Part shown: one piece after another, positions 8,432-17,208 of the stretch | Layout: every line of letters begins with the position of its first letter | Position numbering within the stretch: the stretch's first letter is position 1 | Source of the DNA: an uncultured SAR116 cluster alpha proteobacterium | GTDB taxonomy: Bacteria; Pseudomonadota; Alphaproteobacteria; Puniceispirillales; Marisalimonadaceae | NCBI GenBank assembly: GCA_902543145.1 | Contig: CACBXG010000002.1 | Span: 62,001 to 126,000, forward strand | Reading direction: 5' to 3' | Length of the DNA stretch: 64,000 nt | The notes under the pieces: model-generated | What the model was told of the DNA's origin: nothing | The model's input: only the letters and a program-made list of their open reading frames with translations | The model's database searches: none | Program-made: the position numbers and the translations under genes

Positions 8432-9445
8432 ATGGAATTTTTAAACAGTTTTATTTTAATTACTAACTATATAATCATTCCAGGTTTAACTTATGGTAGC
8501 CAATTAGCTCTTGGAGCTCTAGGAATAACAATTGTTTATACTGTTCTAAGATTCTCTAACTTTGCACATGGAGAATTTATGTCTTTTGGCACAATGAGCA
8601 CTATACTTCTAACGTGGGTATTCATAGATAGTAATATTAAATTTGGTACTTTTCCTACAGCAATAATAGTTTTGCCATTCAGTATAATTTTCACAATAAT
8701 TTATTGTTTATTAGTTGATAAATTTGTTTTTAAATTTTATCGGCAACAAAAATCCAAAAGTGTAATTGCATTAATAGTTTCTATAGGAGTCATGTTTTTT
8801 ACTGGTGGCTTAATAAGATTCATCATTGGGCCAGGTGATAAAAATTTTATGGACGGTGAAAGATTTATATTAAAAGCAAAAGATTTTAAAATGTTAACTG
8901 GTTTAGATGAAGGTCTGACTATAAAATCCACACAAGGTGTAACAATAATTTTAACAATCTTATTAGTAATTCTTCTTTTTTGGTTTTTAAATAAAACAAA
9001 AACAGGCAAGTCAATGAGAGCTTACTCAGACAATCAAGAACTTGCACTCTTGTCAGGTATTAATCCTGAAAGAATAGTTTTAATTACGTGGATAATTACT
9101 GGCACATTAGCTTGTGTTGCTGGAACTTTGTATGGCCTAGATAAAAGTTACAAACCATTTACTTATTTACACCTAGTGTTACCAATATTTGCAGCAGCTA
9201 TAGTTGGTGGTGTTGGCAATCCTATAGGTGCAATTATAGGAGGATTTGTAATTTCTTTTTCTGAACTACTCATTACATTTGCATATAAAAAAATCTTCTT
9301 TTACATTCTTCCAGATAATTTTTTGCCAGATGGATTATTTCAAATCCTTTCTACTGATTACAAAATTGCAGTTTCATTTATTATACTTCTATTGGTTTTG
9401 TTAATAAAGCCAACTGGTATCTATAAAGGTAAAATTATAGAATAA
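8432..9445 (+). CDS. livH: Branched-chain amino acid-type ABC transporter permease LivH
   Basis: 337 residues with eight or more hydrophobic helices. Family marks: Phe-Ala-His-Gly-Glu-Phe-Met near residue 50, the cytoplasmic coupling segment Lys-Ser-Met-Arg-Ala-Tyr-Ser-Asp-Asn-Gln-Glu-Leu-Ala, and Ile-Val-Gly-Gly-Val-Gly-Asn-Pro-Ile-Gly-Ala near residue 262. It forms half of the membrane channel with LivM. It is longer than typical LivH (about 300) because of an extra loop with a hydrophobic patch around 120-170. Start is 5 nt after livF with AGGAGGG just ahead. Confidence 0.92.
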   Translation: MEFLNSFILITNYIIIPGLTYGSQLALGALGITIVYTVLRFSNFAHGEFMSFGTMSTILLTWVFIDSNIKFGTFPTAIIVLPFSIIFTIIYCLLVDKFVFKFYRQQKSKSVIALIVSIGVMFFTGGLIRFIIGPGDKNFMDGERFILKAKDFKMLTGLDEGLTIKSTQGVTIILTILLVILLFWFLNKTKTGKSMRAYSDNQELALLSGINPERIVLITWIITGTLACVAGTLYGLDKSYKPFTYLHLVLPIFAAAIVGGVGNPIGAIIGGFVISFSELLITFAYKKIFFYILPDNFLPDGLFQILSTDYKIAVSFIILLLVLLIKPTGIYKGKIIE

Positions 9446-9468
9446 AAAAGAAATAATAGGAAAGTCAA

Positions 9469-10782
9469 ATGCAAGATAAACAACATATTATTTTACTTTT
9501 TTTAAGTATGTTCATTTTAATTGCATTTGTTGGGTTTTTTCAAAGCTGGAATCTAGCTCTTACTATTTTTAATTTATGTATGATTTCTTCTATAATGTCA
9601 TTAGGAATTAATATTCAGTGGGGAAACGCAGGAATAGTTAATTTTGGTGTGATGGGTTTTGCTGCTTTAGGAGGACTAGCAAATATTATAGTATCAATGC
9701 CGCCAACTGCTAAAGCATGGGATGCAGGTGCTATTTATATTCTTATTGGAATAATTATATTTATACTATCAATCATTTTTTCAATTTTAGTTTGGTTGAA
9801 ATCTGGAAGAAGCAAAAAAAATAAATATATCATAAATTTCTTCTTGATAATACTTGGTTATTTTTTGATGAGATATATTATTGATAATCCAATAAAAGAA
9901 ATAGAGGCAATAGAGCCGGCAAAAACTGGATATTTAGGAGGACTTGATTTACCAGTAATTATATCGTGGCCAATAGGTGGTTTGCTAGCTGCTTTGATAG
10001 CATACGTCATTGGTAAAATTTCATTAGGTCTAAGATCTGATTACCTTGCAATTGCTACGTTAGGCATTTCTGAGATTATTATTTATATACTTAAAAATGA
10101 AGATTGGCTCTCAAGAGGTGTCAAGAATGTTAATGGACTCCCAAGACCAGTTCCTTATGAGATTGATCTCCAATCTGAAGCATGGGTTTTAGAGTTAACA
10201 AAGTTTTTCAATATCCCTATTTCTGAAATTTCTTCAATTATAGTAAAGCTCTCATATTCTTGTATATTTTTTGTGATTTTAATTGGAATTTTGCTTTTGT
10301 TAGAAATTGCCCAAAAATCTCCCTGGGGCAGAATGATGAGGGCAATTAGAGACAATGAAGTTTCAGCTAATGCAATGGGAAAAGATATTAAAACAAGACA
10401 TTTACAAGTTTTTGTAATTGGATCTGCAATTATTGGAATAGCAGGTGCAATGTTAACGACTCTAGATGGACAATTCACACCTGTGACTTATCAACCTTTA
10501 AGATTTACTTTTTTAATCTGGATAATGGTAATTATAGGCGGTTCTGGTAATAATTTTGGATCCATTATTGGTGGTTTTTTAATTTGGTATTTTTGGGTGC
10601 AATCTGAACCACTCGGCTTATGGTTTATATCTCAAATTACTACTCACATATCTGATACAAATATAATTAAAAGTCACTTATTAGAAAATGCTGCTCATAT
10701 AAGACTGATGTTCATGGGTATGATATTACTAATCACATTAAGGTTTGCTCCTAAAGGCCTAATACCTGAGGTGAAACGTTAA
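9469..10782 (+). CDS. livM: Branched-chain amino acid-type ABC transporter permease LivM
   Basis: 437 residues, multi-pass. LivM marks: Asn-Phe-Gly-Val-Met-Gly-Phe-Ala-Ala-Leu-Gly near residue 60, Leu-Arg-Ser-Asp-Tyr-Leu-Ala-Ile-Ala-Thr-Leu-Gly, the coupling helix Trp-Gly-Arg-Met-Met-Arg-Ala-Ile-Arg-Asp-Asn-Glu, and Gly-Gly-Ser-Gly-Asn-Asn-Phe-Gly. It partners with LivH. About 80 extra residues (near 80-165, one or two added helices) separate the N-terminal helices from the core, as in some alphaproteobacterial LivM proteins. The next gene starts 2 nt after its stop. Confidence 0.9.
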   Translation: MQDKQHIILLFLSMFILIAFVGFFQSWNLALTIFNLCMISSIMSLGINIQWGNAGIVNFGVMGFAALGGLANIIVSMPPTAKAWDAGAIYILIGIIIFILSIIFSILVWLKSGRSKKNKYIINFFLIILGYFLMRYIIDNPIKEIEAIEPAKTGYLGGLDLPVIISWPIGGLLAALIAYVIGKISLGLRSDYLAIATLGISEIIIYILKNEDWLSRGVKNVNGLPRPVPYEIDLQSEAWVLELTKFFNIPISEISSIIVKLSYSCIFFVILIGILLLLEIAQKSPWGRMMRAIRDNEVSANAMGKDIKTRHLQVFVIGSAIIGIAGAMLTTLDGQFTPVTYQPLRFTFLIWIMVIIGGSGNNFGSIIGGFLIWYFWVQSEPLGLWFISQITTHISDTNIIKSHLLENAAHIRLMFMGMILLITLRFAPKGLIPEVKR

Positions 10783-10784
10783 TT

Positions 10785-11663
10785 ATGACCAATAATAAAA
10801 GTTTTTGCAATTTGATTAAAGAAGTAAATTTTAATCTTGTTAAATTAATATTAGTCTTTCCATTACTCAAATCATCTCCTTGCTTTGCAACAAACAACTT
10901 AATTATAAGTATTAATAATACAAAAATTATACTTGAAGGTGATTTTGTTCAAGGTGGCCTGGTAAAAGGTAAGGTCAATAAGAATTTAGATGTAAAATTC
11001 AAAGAAAGAGTTTTAAGAAAAACGTCCGAAGGAAGTTTTGTGATAGGTTTTGGAAGAGATCATCCTAAAGAAGCAAATTTATATTTTTTTATCAATCAAA
11101 ATTGGATTTTGAAAAAATTAGATATAAAACAAAGAAAATATAAAACTCAAGTTATTAATGGCCTTGAAAAAAAAATGGTGACCCCACCCAAGTCTTTTTG
11201 GGATAGAATTAAAAAAGAAAATAAATTAATTAAAGAAGTTAGAAGTTTGGATAGTGATGTAGATTTTATATTTCAAAAGTTTGATTGGCCTACTAAAGGG
11301 ATAATTTCTGGAGTTTTTGGTAGTCAAAGAATACTTAATGGAAAACCTAAACGTCCACATTATGGTGTTGATATAGCTGCTCCAGAGGGAACTGATATTC
11401 TTGCTCCCACAGAAGCTATAGTCAGAATGGCAGAAAAAGACTTATATTATACAGGCGGAACTGTCATGTTAGATCATGGACACGGGGTAACTTCAGTATA
11501 TTCTCATTTATCTTCTATAAATGTAAAAGTTGGCGACAAAATAAATAAAGATCAAAAAATTGGTGAGATTGGATCAACTGGAAGATCGACAGGGCCTCAC
11601 TTAGATTGGAGAATCAATTGGTTTTCTGAACGCTTAGATCCAGCCCTATTTATAAAAAAATAA
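10785..11663 (+). CDS. M23-family peptidoglycan endopeptidase, secreted
   Basis: 292 residues: a hydrophobic N-terminal signal (about residues 17-38), a beta-rich middle, and a C-terminal LytM/M23 domain. The zinc motif His-x3-Asp is present as His-Tyr-Gly-Val-Asp, and the Asp-His-Gly-His-Gly turn and Tyr-Ser-His-Leu strand are intact. The second motif reads Gly-Pro-His-Leu-Asp-Trp, with Asp where the classical His-x-His has its last His. The gene is 2 nt after livM, so it is co-transcribed with the transporter, probably by chance. Predicted role: cutting or regulating peptidoglycan crosslinks in the periplasm. Confidence 0.88.
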   Translation: MTNNKSFCNLIKEVNFNLVKLILVFPLLKSSPCFATNNLIISINNTKIILEGDFVQGGLVKGKVNKNLDVKFKERVLRKTSEGSFVIGFGRDHPKEANLYFFINQNWILKKLDIKQRKYKTQVINGLEKKMVTPPKSFWDRIKKENKLIKEVRSLDSDVDFIFQKFDWPTKGIISGVFGSQRILNGKPKRPHYGVDIAAPEGTDILAPTEAIVRMAEKDLYYTGGTVMLDHGHGVTSVYSHLSSINVKVGDKINKDQKIGEIGSTGRSTGPHLDWRINWFSERLDPALFIKK

Positions 11664-11711
11664 ATAAAAAGAAAATTGCTTAATAGAATATAATTTACAT
11701 TATCTTAAAAC

Positions 11712-11739
11712 TTGACAGATCACAGTATCAAGCTATATT
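11712..11739 (+). promoter_or_regulatory. Promoter of the rplU-rpmA operon
   Basis: A consensus -35 box TTGACA (11712-11717) and a -10 box TATATT (11734-11739) are 16 bp apart and lie about 65 bp before rplU. This is among the best sigma-70 matches in the window, as expected for a ribosomal-protein operon. The leader contains a weak ATGAT/ATCAT inverted repeat of unknown meaning. Confidence 0.65.
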
Positions 11740-11803
11740 CCCAAGACAATTTAGATATGATTATTTTAATATCATAATATTAACTAATTATCGGATTATA
11801 AAA

Positions 11804-12364
11804 ATGTATGCAGTAGTTAAAACCGGTGGAAAACAATATCGTGTTCAAAAAGAAGACGTAGTTTTAGTTGAAAAACTTAAAGCTAACGATGGTGACCAGC
11901 TAGTGCTTAGTGATGTATTAATGGTAGGTGATGGCAAAAAAGTAACACTTGGAACTCCACTTGTTAATGATGCTGCCGTAATGGCACAAGTTGTTAGACA
12001 AACTCGTGGTCCAAAAATTACAATGATATATAAGCGAAGAAGAAAGAATAGTAGAAGAAAACAAGGTCATAAACAAGATCTAACGCTTATTAAAATAATT
12101 GATATAACTGAAACTGGTGGATCTAAGTTATCTCCCAAAAAAGCTACGGCTAAAACAACAGAAAAAAAGACAAAAGTTGAGACTAAAACAAAAACCAAAT
12201 CTCAATCAGAAGTAGCTGAAGAAAAAGTTAAAAAAGAAGTTAAAGCCAAGTTAAATACAAGCAACACTAATGAAACAAAAACAAAATCAGCATCTACTAA
12301 ACCTGAAATAAAAGCTAAAACAAAAGCAACTACTAAAACAAAAAAAACAAGTACTAAAAAATAG
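11804..12364 (+). CDS. rplU: 50S ribosomal protein L21 with a long Lys/Thr-rich tail
   Basis: Residues 1-102 are a standard L21: Met-Tyr-Ala-Val-Val-Lys-Thr-Gly-Gly-Lys-Gln-Tyr-Arg-Val at the start, then Lys-Arg-Arg-Arg-Lys-Asn and Gly-His-Lys-Gln near 75-90, which contact 23S rRNA. Residues of about 105-186 form a low-complexity tail rich in Lys, Thr, Ala and Ser, almost doubling the protein; E. coli L21 ends at 103. The tail is likely disordered and could bind rRNA. Tail extensions of L21 are known in alphaproteobacteria, usually with another composition. rpmA follows 14 nt later. Confidence 0.96.
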   Translation: MYAVVKTGGKQYRVQKEDVVLVEKLKANDGDQLVLSDVLMVGDGKKVTLGTPLVNDAAVMAQVVRQTRGPKITMIYKRRRKNSRRKQGHKQDLTLIKIIDITETGGSKLSPKKATAKTTEKKTKVETKTKTKSQSEVAEEKVKKEVKAKLNTSNTNETKTKSASTKPEIKAKTKATTKTKKTSTKK

Positions 12365-12378
12365 TAAAGGATTAACAA

Positions 12379-12648
12379 ATGGCACATAAAAAAGCAGGCG
12401 GTAGTTCTAGAAATGGTAGAGACTCAGCTGGAAGAAGATTGGGTGTTAAAAAATTTGGCAGTGAAGCAGTAGTTGCTGGCAACATCATAATTAGACAACG
12501 TGGTACTAAGTATCACCCAGGATTAAACGTTGGAATGGGTAAGGATCATACAATTTTTTCACTTATAGACGGTCATGTTAAGTTTAAAGAACATAAAGGG
12601 AAAAAAATGTTTGTTTCTGTAGAGCCAAACAAACAAGCAGCTGAATAA
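12379..12648 (+). CDS. rpmA: 50S ribosomal protein L27
   Basis: 89 residues, full length for L27. The N-terminus [16 protein letters not shown] is the conserved tail that reaches the peptidyl-transferase centre, and [10 protein letters not shown] is the core signature. No cleavable prepeptide of the Firmicutes type is present. It is the second gene of the rplU operon and is followed by a terminator hairpin. Confidence 0.97.
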   Translation: MAHKKAGGSSRNGRDSAGRRLGVKKFGSEAVVAGNIIIRQRGTKYHPGLNVGMGKDHTIFSLIDGHVKFKEHKGKKMFVSVEPNKQAAE

Positions 12649-12672
12649 TCAAACCAATATTATTTAAACCCT

Positions 12673-12695
12673 GGAATAGCTTTTTTTGCTATTCC
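12673..12695 (+). terminator. Terminator after rpmA
   Basis: GGAATAGC (12673-12680) and GCTATTCC (12688-12695) form a perfect 8-bp stem with a seven-T loop, 25 nt after rpmA. The downstream stretch is T-rich but not a pure T-tract, so termination may be partial and obgE may be read in part from the rplU promoter. Confidence 0.6.
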
Positions 12696-12746
12696 TCATT
12701 TATTTTAACTCTTTTCATCTAGAATACTATATATTAGGGTTTTATA

Positions 12747-13790
12747 ATGAAGTTTTTAGATCAAGCTAAAATCTATATAGCTAGTGGGCATGGTGGACCT
12801 GGATCTATTTCTTTTAGAAGAGAAGCACATGTTCCTTTTGGTGGACCAGATGGTGGTAATGGTGGCAGAGGGGGCGATGTTATTGCTTTGTGTTCCGATG
12901 GGCTTAATACACTAATAGATTTTCGTTATCAACAACATTTCAAAGCCAGACCTGGAGAGGGTGGCAAAGGAAGAGATAGAAGTGGAACGAGTGGCAAAGA
13001 TGTTGTTCTAAGGCTTCCCATTGGAACACAGATATTAGACGAAACAAATAATTTTATATTAGCTGATATGACAGAAATTGGGCAAAAAATTGTTTTAGCT
13101 AAAGGAGGTGAAGGAGGTAAAGGTAACGCTTTTTTTAAAACGTCTATTAATCAAGCACCAAGAAAAGCACAACCTGGAGGTCCATTAGAAGAAAAATGGA
13201 TTTGGCTTCGACTAAAATTAATAGCAGATATAGGCTTGATCGGACTACCTAATGCAGGTAAAAGCACGTTACTTTCTAGAATTACAGCAGCCAAACCTAA
13301 AATAGCCGACTACCCTTTCACAACACTGCATCCAAATCTTGGAGTAGTAAACCAAGATAATATGGAATTTGTAATAGCGGATATTCCTGGATTAATAGAG
13401 GGTGCTCATGAAGGATCTGGCTTAGGCCACAGATTTTTAGGTCATGTTGAACGTTGCCAAGGATTATTGCATCTAATAGACGTTACCTCTAAAGATATTA
13501 AAGAAGATTACCTTACTATTATTCGTGAAATTAAAGCATATGATAGTAATTTGTCGAAGAAGAAACAAATCTTAGTCTTAACAAAATGCGATGCAGTTGA
13601 AGATAAAAAAATTAAGTCTGCGAAAGAAATTTTAAAAAAACTCAATGTTGATAATATTATTAATATTTCTTCAGTTTCAGGAGAAAATATTACTTACCTT
13701 ATTAGAGAATTACAAAATTTTATAGTAAAGATGAAAAATAAAGAAATCAGTAAAAATCAAAGAAAAAAAATTATATCTTGGTCTCCATAA
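12747..13790 (+). CDS. obgE: Obg family GTPase ObgE/CgtA
   Basis: 347 residues. The N-terminal Obg fold (1-158) shows Gly-rich runs such as Gly-Gly-Pro-Asp-Gly-Gly-Asn-Gly-Gly and Gly-Gly-Glu-Gly-Gly-Lys-Gly-Asn. The G domain follows with G1 Gly-Leu-Pro-Asn-Ala-Gly-Lys-Ser-Thr, G3 Asp-Ile-Pro-Gly-Leu-Ile-Glu-Gly, G4 Thr-Lys-Cys-Asp (a variant of Asn-Lys-x-Asp) and G5 Ser-Ser-Val-Ser-Gly. No C-terminal OCT extension. Obg helps large ribosomal subunit assembly and growth control. The rplU-rpmA-obgE order is widely conserved. G4 beginning with Thr rather than Asn is common in alphaproteobacterial Obg, as far as I recall. Confidence 0.96.
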   Translation: MKFLDQAKIYIASGHGGPGSISFRREAHVPFGGPDGGNGGRGGDVIALCSDGLNTLIDFRYQQHFKARPGEGGKGRDRSGTSGKDVVLRLPIGTQILDETNNFILADMTEIGQKIVLAKGGEGGKGNAFFKTSINQAPRKAQPGGPLEEKWIWLRLKLIADIGLIGLPNAGKSTLLSRITAAKPKIADYPFTTLHPNLGVVNQDNMEFVIADIPGLIEGAHEGSGLGHRFLGHVERCQGLLHLIDVTSKDIKEDYLTIIREIKAYDSNLSKKKQILVLTKCDAVEDKKIKSAKEILKKLNVDNIINISSVSGENITYLIRELQNFIVKMKNKEISKNQRKKIISWSP

Positions 13791-13802
13791 AGAGTGACAA
13801 AA

Positions 13803-14930
13803 ATGAAAAAAGAAAATTTAATAAAAGACTCAAAAAGAATTGTAATAAAAATAGGCTCCTCACTTTTGATAGACAAAAATGAAGGTAATCTTAAAAGTGA
13901 GTGGTTAAGATCTTTAGCTCAAGAAATAAATCAACTTATAAAGCAAAAAAAAGAAATTATAATCGTTTCCTCAGGGTCTATTGCACTTGGTCAAAAACAA
14001 TTGAAACTAAGAGGTAATTTGTCTTTAGATGAAAAACAAGCCGCTGCCGCGACAGGTCAAGTAAGCCTAGCTCATGCTTGGAAAGAGATTATGAAAAAAT
14101 TTGGTCTCAATATTGCACAAATTTTACTTGCACCTGACGATACGGAAACAAGAAGAAAACATCTAAATGCAAGAGCAACCTTATTAAAACTTATTGAGTT
14201 ACAAGTTATTCCTGTAATTAATGAAAACGACACAGTCTCTACTGAAGAAATTAGATTTGGAGACAATGATAGGCTGGCAGCAAGAGTTGCACAAATGTGT
14301 AGTGCAGATTTACTTATATTACTGTCTGATATAAATGGTCTTTATTCTTCAGATCCTAATAAGAATAAGAGCACAGTTTTCATAGAAGAAATTCCTGAAA
14401 TTACCGATGAAATTGAAAAAATGGCGGGTCCACCAATCACAAGTATTTCATCTGGGGGTATGGTCACCAAAATTGCAGCTGCTAAAATAGCTACCAAAGC
14501 AGGTTGTCATATGATTATTTGCAATGGACATTTTAATGGTCCTTTATCAAAGTTAGAAATTGATGGAACGCAATTTAGTTGGTTTAGTGCAATCGAAAAA
14601 CCATTGAGTTCAAGAAAACAATGGATTTCTGGTGCATTACAAGTTAAAGGAAAAATAACTATAGATAAGGGTGCGGTGGAGGCTATGAAAAAAGGTTTTT
14701 CTATGCTGTCTGCTGGTATAGTTAGTACAGAAGGGAATTATGAAAAAGGTGATTTGATACAAATAGTAGATGAACAACAAAACTTTGTAGGAAAAGGCTT
14801 AATACACTTTAATAATTCTGAAGTAGATTTAATTAAAGGGTCAAAAAGCAATGATATTGAAACTATCTTAGGCTACAGAGGTAAGGACGAAGTAGTTCAC
14901 AGAGATGATTTAGTAATGGAAAAAAAATGA
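13803..14930 (+). CDS. proB: Glutamate 5-kinase
   Basis: 375 residues from the ATG at 13803, which has AGAG 8 nt upstream; a GTG at 13794 in the same frame is the alternative. The amino acid kinase domain shows Val-Ile-Lys-Ile-Gly-Ser-Ser-Leu, Val-Ser-Ser-Gly-Ser-Ile-Ala-Leu-Gly, Asn-Glu-Asn-Asp-Thr-Val and Arg-Phe-Gly-Asp-Asn-Asp; a PUA domain occupies roughly 280-370. It phosphorylates glutamate in the first step of proline synthesis. Its last four bases overlap the proA start (ATGA), indicating translational coupling. Confidence 0.96.
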   Translation: MKKENLIKDSKRIVIKIGSSLLIDKNEGNLKSEWLRSLAQEINQLIKQKKEIIIVSSGSIALGQKQLKLRGNLSLDEKQAAAATGQVSLAHAWKEIMKKFGLNIAQILLAPDDTETRRKHLNARATLLKLIELQVIPVINENDTVSTEEIRFGDNDRLAARVAQMCSADLLILLSDINGLYSSDPNKNKSTVFIEEIPEITDEIEKMAGPPITSISSGGMVTKIAAAKIATKAGCHMIICNGHFNGPLSKLEIDGTQFSWFSAIEKPLSSRKQWISGALQVKGKITIDKGAVEAMKKGFSMLSAGIVSTEGNYEKGDLIQIVDEQQNFVGKGLIHFNNSEVDLIKGSKSNDIETILGYRGKDEVVHRDDLVMEKK

Positions 14931-16192
14931 GTGACAACAATATTTTTGAATATATAAAAAATATAAATAAAAAATCCAAAGAAGCTTTTAATGTCATCTC
15001 TAGAAGTAGTTCAAAAGATAGAAATTTAGCAATATTAAATACATCTAAAATTATAAAACAAAAACAAGAAGAGATCCTCAAAGCAAATAAAATTGATATT
15101 GAAAATGCTAAAAGAAAACAACTTAACAATGCTTTTGTTGATAGGCTTTTGCTAGATGATAAAAGAATTGATAATATTGTGGGGGGCTTAAAGCAAATTT
15201 CAGAAATGAGTGATCCAATTGGCGTTGAATTATCAAAATGGACACAACCAAATGGTTTAAACATTTCAAGAATGTCAGTTCCGTTGGGTATAATTGGTAT
15301 TATTTACGAATCGAGGCCTAATGTAACTATTGATGCTGGTAGCTTATGCATTAAATCAGGTAACACTGCAATACTTAGGGGTGGATCTGACTCTATTAAT
15401 TCTTCTAAAATATTAGCTAAATGCATGCAAAAAGGCCTCGAAAGTGCAAATTTACCTAGTAATACGGTGCAATTAGTTGAAAGTACTGATAGAGAAGCTG
15501 TTTCAGCAATGCTTACTTCAACTGGAGAAATTGATATCATCATACCTCGTGGAGGGAAGTCTCTTGTTAAAAAAATTCAAGATGAAGCAAGAGTTCCAGT
15601 CTTCGCTCATTTGGAAGGAATATGCCATGTATATGTAGATAAAGATGCAGATATAAATAAAGCAGTAAAACTTATCGTAAACTCAAAAATGAGAAGAACA
15701 GGGATATGTGGCGCCTTAGAAACATTACTTGTAGATAGACATATCTCTGAAAAAGCAGTGCCAATTATAGTTAAAAACTTAATTAAATCGGGATGTCATA
15801 TTAAAGGAGATATTGAGACAAAAAAAATTGTAAATGAAATTGAGTTAGCTTCTGAAAAAGATTGGCATACTGAATATCTTGACGCTATTTTATCCATCAA
15901 GTTAGTAGATGGAGTATCAGGGGCTTTAGACCACATTAGTAAATATTCATCAAATCATACAGAGTCTATAATCACAGAAAATACCAAAGTAGCTGAGACT
16001 TTTCTAACCAATGTTGATAGCGCAATTGTTATGCATAATGCTTCAACTCAATTTGCGGATGGAGGAGAGTTTGGAATGGGTGCAGAAATAGGAATATCTA
16101 CAGGTAGAATACATGCTAGAGGTCCAGTAGGAGCTGCTCAATTAACAAGTTTTAAATATATTGTTAGAGGAAATGACCAAATACGTGGATAA
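14927..16192 (+). CDS. proA: Gamma-glutamyl phosphate reductase
   Basis: 421 residues, normal ProA length. It is an aldehyde dehydrogenase-fold enzyme: Gly-Ile-Ile-Tyr-Glu-Ser-Arg-Pro-Asn-Val-Thr and Lys-Ser-Gly-Asn-Thr-Ala-Ile-Leu-Arg-Gly-Gly form the NADPH site, Arg-Arg-Thr-Gly-Ile-Cys-Gly-Ala-Leu-Glu holds the catalytic Cys, and Phe-Gly-Met-Gly-Ala-Glu-Ile-Gly-Ile-Ser-Thr near the end is diagnostic. It reduces gamma-glutamyl phosphate to glutamate semialdehyde. Its 3' end overlaps the nadD start by 20 nt. Confidence 0.97.
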   Translation: MSDNNIFEYIKNINKKSKEAFNVISRSSSKDRNLAILNTSKIIKQKQEEILKANKIDIENAKRKQLNNAFVDRLLLDDKRIDNIVGGLKQISEMSDPIGVELSKWTQPNGLNISRMSVPLGIIGIIYESRPNVTIDAGSLCIKSGNTAILRGGSDSINSSKILAKCMQKGLESANLPSNTVQLVESTDREAVSAMLTSTGEIDIIIPRGGKSLVKKIQDEARVPVFAHLEGICHVYVDKDADINKAVKLIVNSKMRRTGICGALETLLVDRHISEKAVPIIVKNLIKSGCHIKGDIETKKIVNEIELASEKDWHTEYLDAILSIKLVDGVSGALDHISKYSSNHTESIITENTKVAETFLTNVDSAIVMHNASTQFADGGEFGMGAEIGISTGRIHARGPVGAAQLTSFKYIVRGNDQIRG

Positions 16193-16820
16193 AGATCTGA
16201 AAGTCAATTTTAAAAATAGTATTCCAATATGTTATTCTTACTCTAGAAACAGAAAAATCGGTATTTTAGGAGGTTCTTTTAATCCAGCACATATTGGCCA
16301 TATTCACATTACTAATACTGCACTTATAAATCTTGGACTGGATGAAATTTGGTGGCTAGTTGCCCCTCAAAATAGATTAAAATCAAGTTTAGATATGGAG
16401 AATTTTGACAAAAGACTGAGTTATGCTAGGCTATTTACAAAAAATATTTCTTATATAAAAGTCTTAGACCTTGAAAAAAAAAATCAGCTTTATGCCACAT
16501 ACAAAACTGTTAATTTTTTAAATCAGAGAACCCGAAAGGTAAAATTTATCTGGCTAATGGGAAGTGATATTTTAGACAATTTAAATAAATGGCTTTATCC
16601 AAATTTAATAGCTCAAAATATTCATATTGCTGTTATTTCTAGGCCGGGCTATTTAAATTCTTTTTTAAACACATCAAGAATTCCAAATTTTGGCAAGAAA
16701 CTTAAAACAATCAAAAGTAGAATTATATTTCATAAAAAAAAACCAGTCTGGGTTTTTTTAAAGAATAAATTATTATCTATCTCGTCATCAGAGATAAGAA
16801 AAACTAAAACTTACACTTAA
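16173..16820 (+). CDS. nadD: Nicotinate-nucleotide adenylyltransferase
   Basis: 215 residues from ATG 16173, chosen because AGAGG lies 2-7 nt upstream; an in-frame TTG at 16161 would add four residues. Gly-Gly-Ser-Phe-Asn-Pro-Ala-His-Ile-Gly-His near residue 30 is the nucleotidyltransferase HxGH motif, and Ser-Ser-Ser-Glu-Ile-Arg near the end corresponds to the ISSTxIR motif. Trp-Leu-Met-Gly-Ser-Asp fits the family. It makes NaAD in NAD synthesis. The protein starts with about 28 residues before the core, slightly long. It overlaps proA and precedes rsfS by 12 nt. Confidence 0.93.
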   Translation: MTKYVDKDLKVNFKNSIPICYSYSRNRKIGILGGSFNPAHIGHIHITNTALINLGLDEIWWLVAPQNRLKSSLDMENFDKRLSYARLFTKNISYIKVLDLEKKNQLYATYKTVNFLNQRTRKVKFIWLMGSDILDNLNKWLYPNLIAQNIHIAVISRPGYLNSFLNTSRIPNFGKKLKTIKSRIIFHKKKPVWVFLKNKLLSISSSEIRKTKTYT

Positions 16821-16832
16821 TGGGATTACGTA

Positions 16833-17207
16833 ATGATAAAAACAAAAAGTTTATCTTCTAAAGAATTGTTAAAATTTACATTAAAATCATTGGAAAATGA
16901 TAAAGGAATAGACATTGTCAGCATTGATCTAATTGGTAGAAGTAGCATTGCAGATTATATGATAGTTGTAAGTGGGAACACTGCAAGACAAGTAACTGCT
17001 ATGGCAAATAACTTAGTAAAAAAATATAAAGAAATAGGCCTTCGCTTATCTTCTCCAGAAGGTATGTCAAATGGAGATTGGGTTTTAATTGATGCGAATG
17101 ATATTTTAGTTCATATTTTTCGACCAGAAGTAAGAGATTTTTATAGCCTAGAAAAAATGTGGGAAAAAAAACAAGATAATATATCAAGTGACGCAGTAAA
17201 AAAATAA
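16833..17207 (+). CDS. rsfS: Ribosomal silencing factor RsfS
   Basis: 124 residues, Iojap/RsfS fold. Visible marks are Asp-Tyr-Met-Ile-Val-Val-Ser-Gly-Asn-Thr-Ala-Arg-Gln-Val, Gly-Asp-Trp-Val-Leu-Ile-Asp and Asp-Ile-Leu-Val-His-Ile-Phe with Arg-Asp-Phe-Tyr-Ser-Leu-Glu-Lys-Met-Trp near the end. It binds uL14 on free 50S subunits and blocks joining with 30S when nutrients are short. The nadD-rsfS-rlmH order is widely conserved and supports the call. Confidence 0.96.
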   Translation: MIKTKSLSSKELLKFTLKSLENDKGIDIVSIDLIGRSSIADYMIVVSGNTARQVTAMANNLVKKYKEIGLRLSSPEGMSNGDWVLIDANDILVHIFRPEVRDFYSLEKMWEKKQDNISSDAVKK

Positions 17208-17208
17208 A

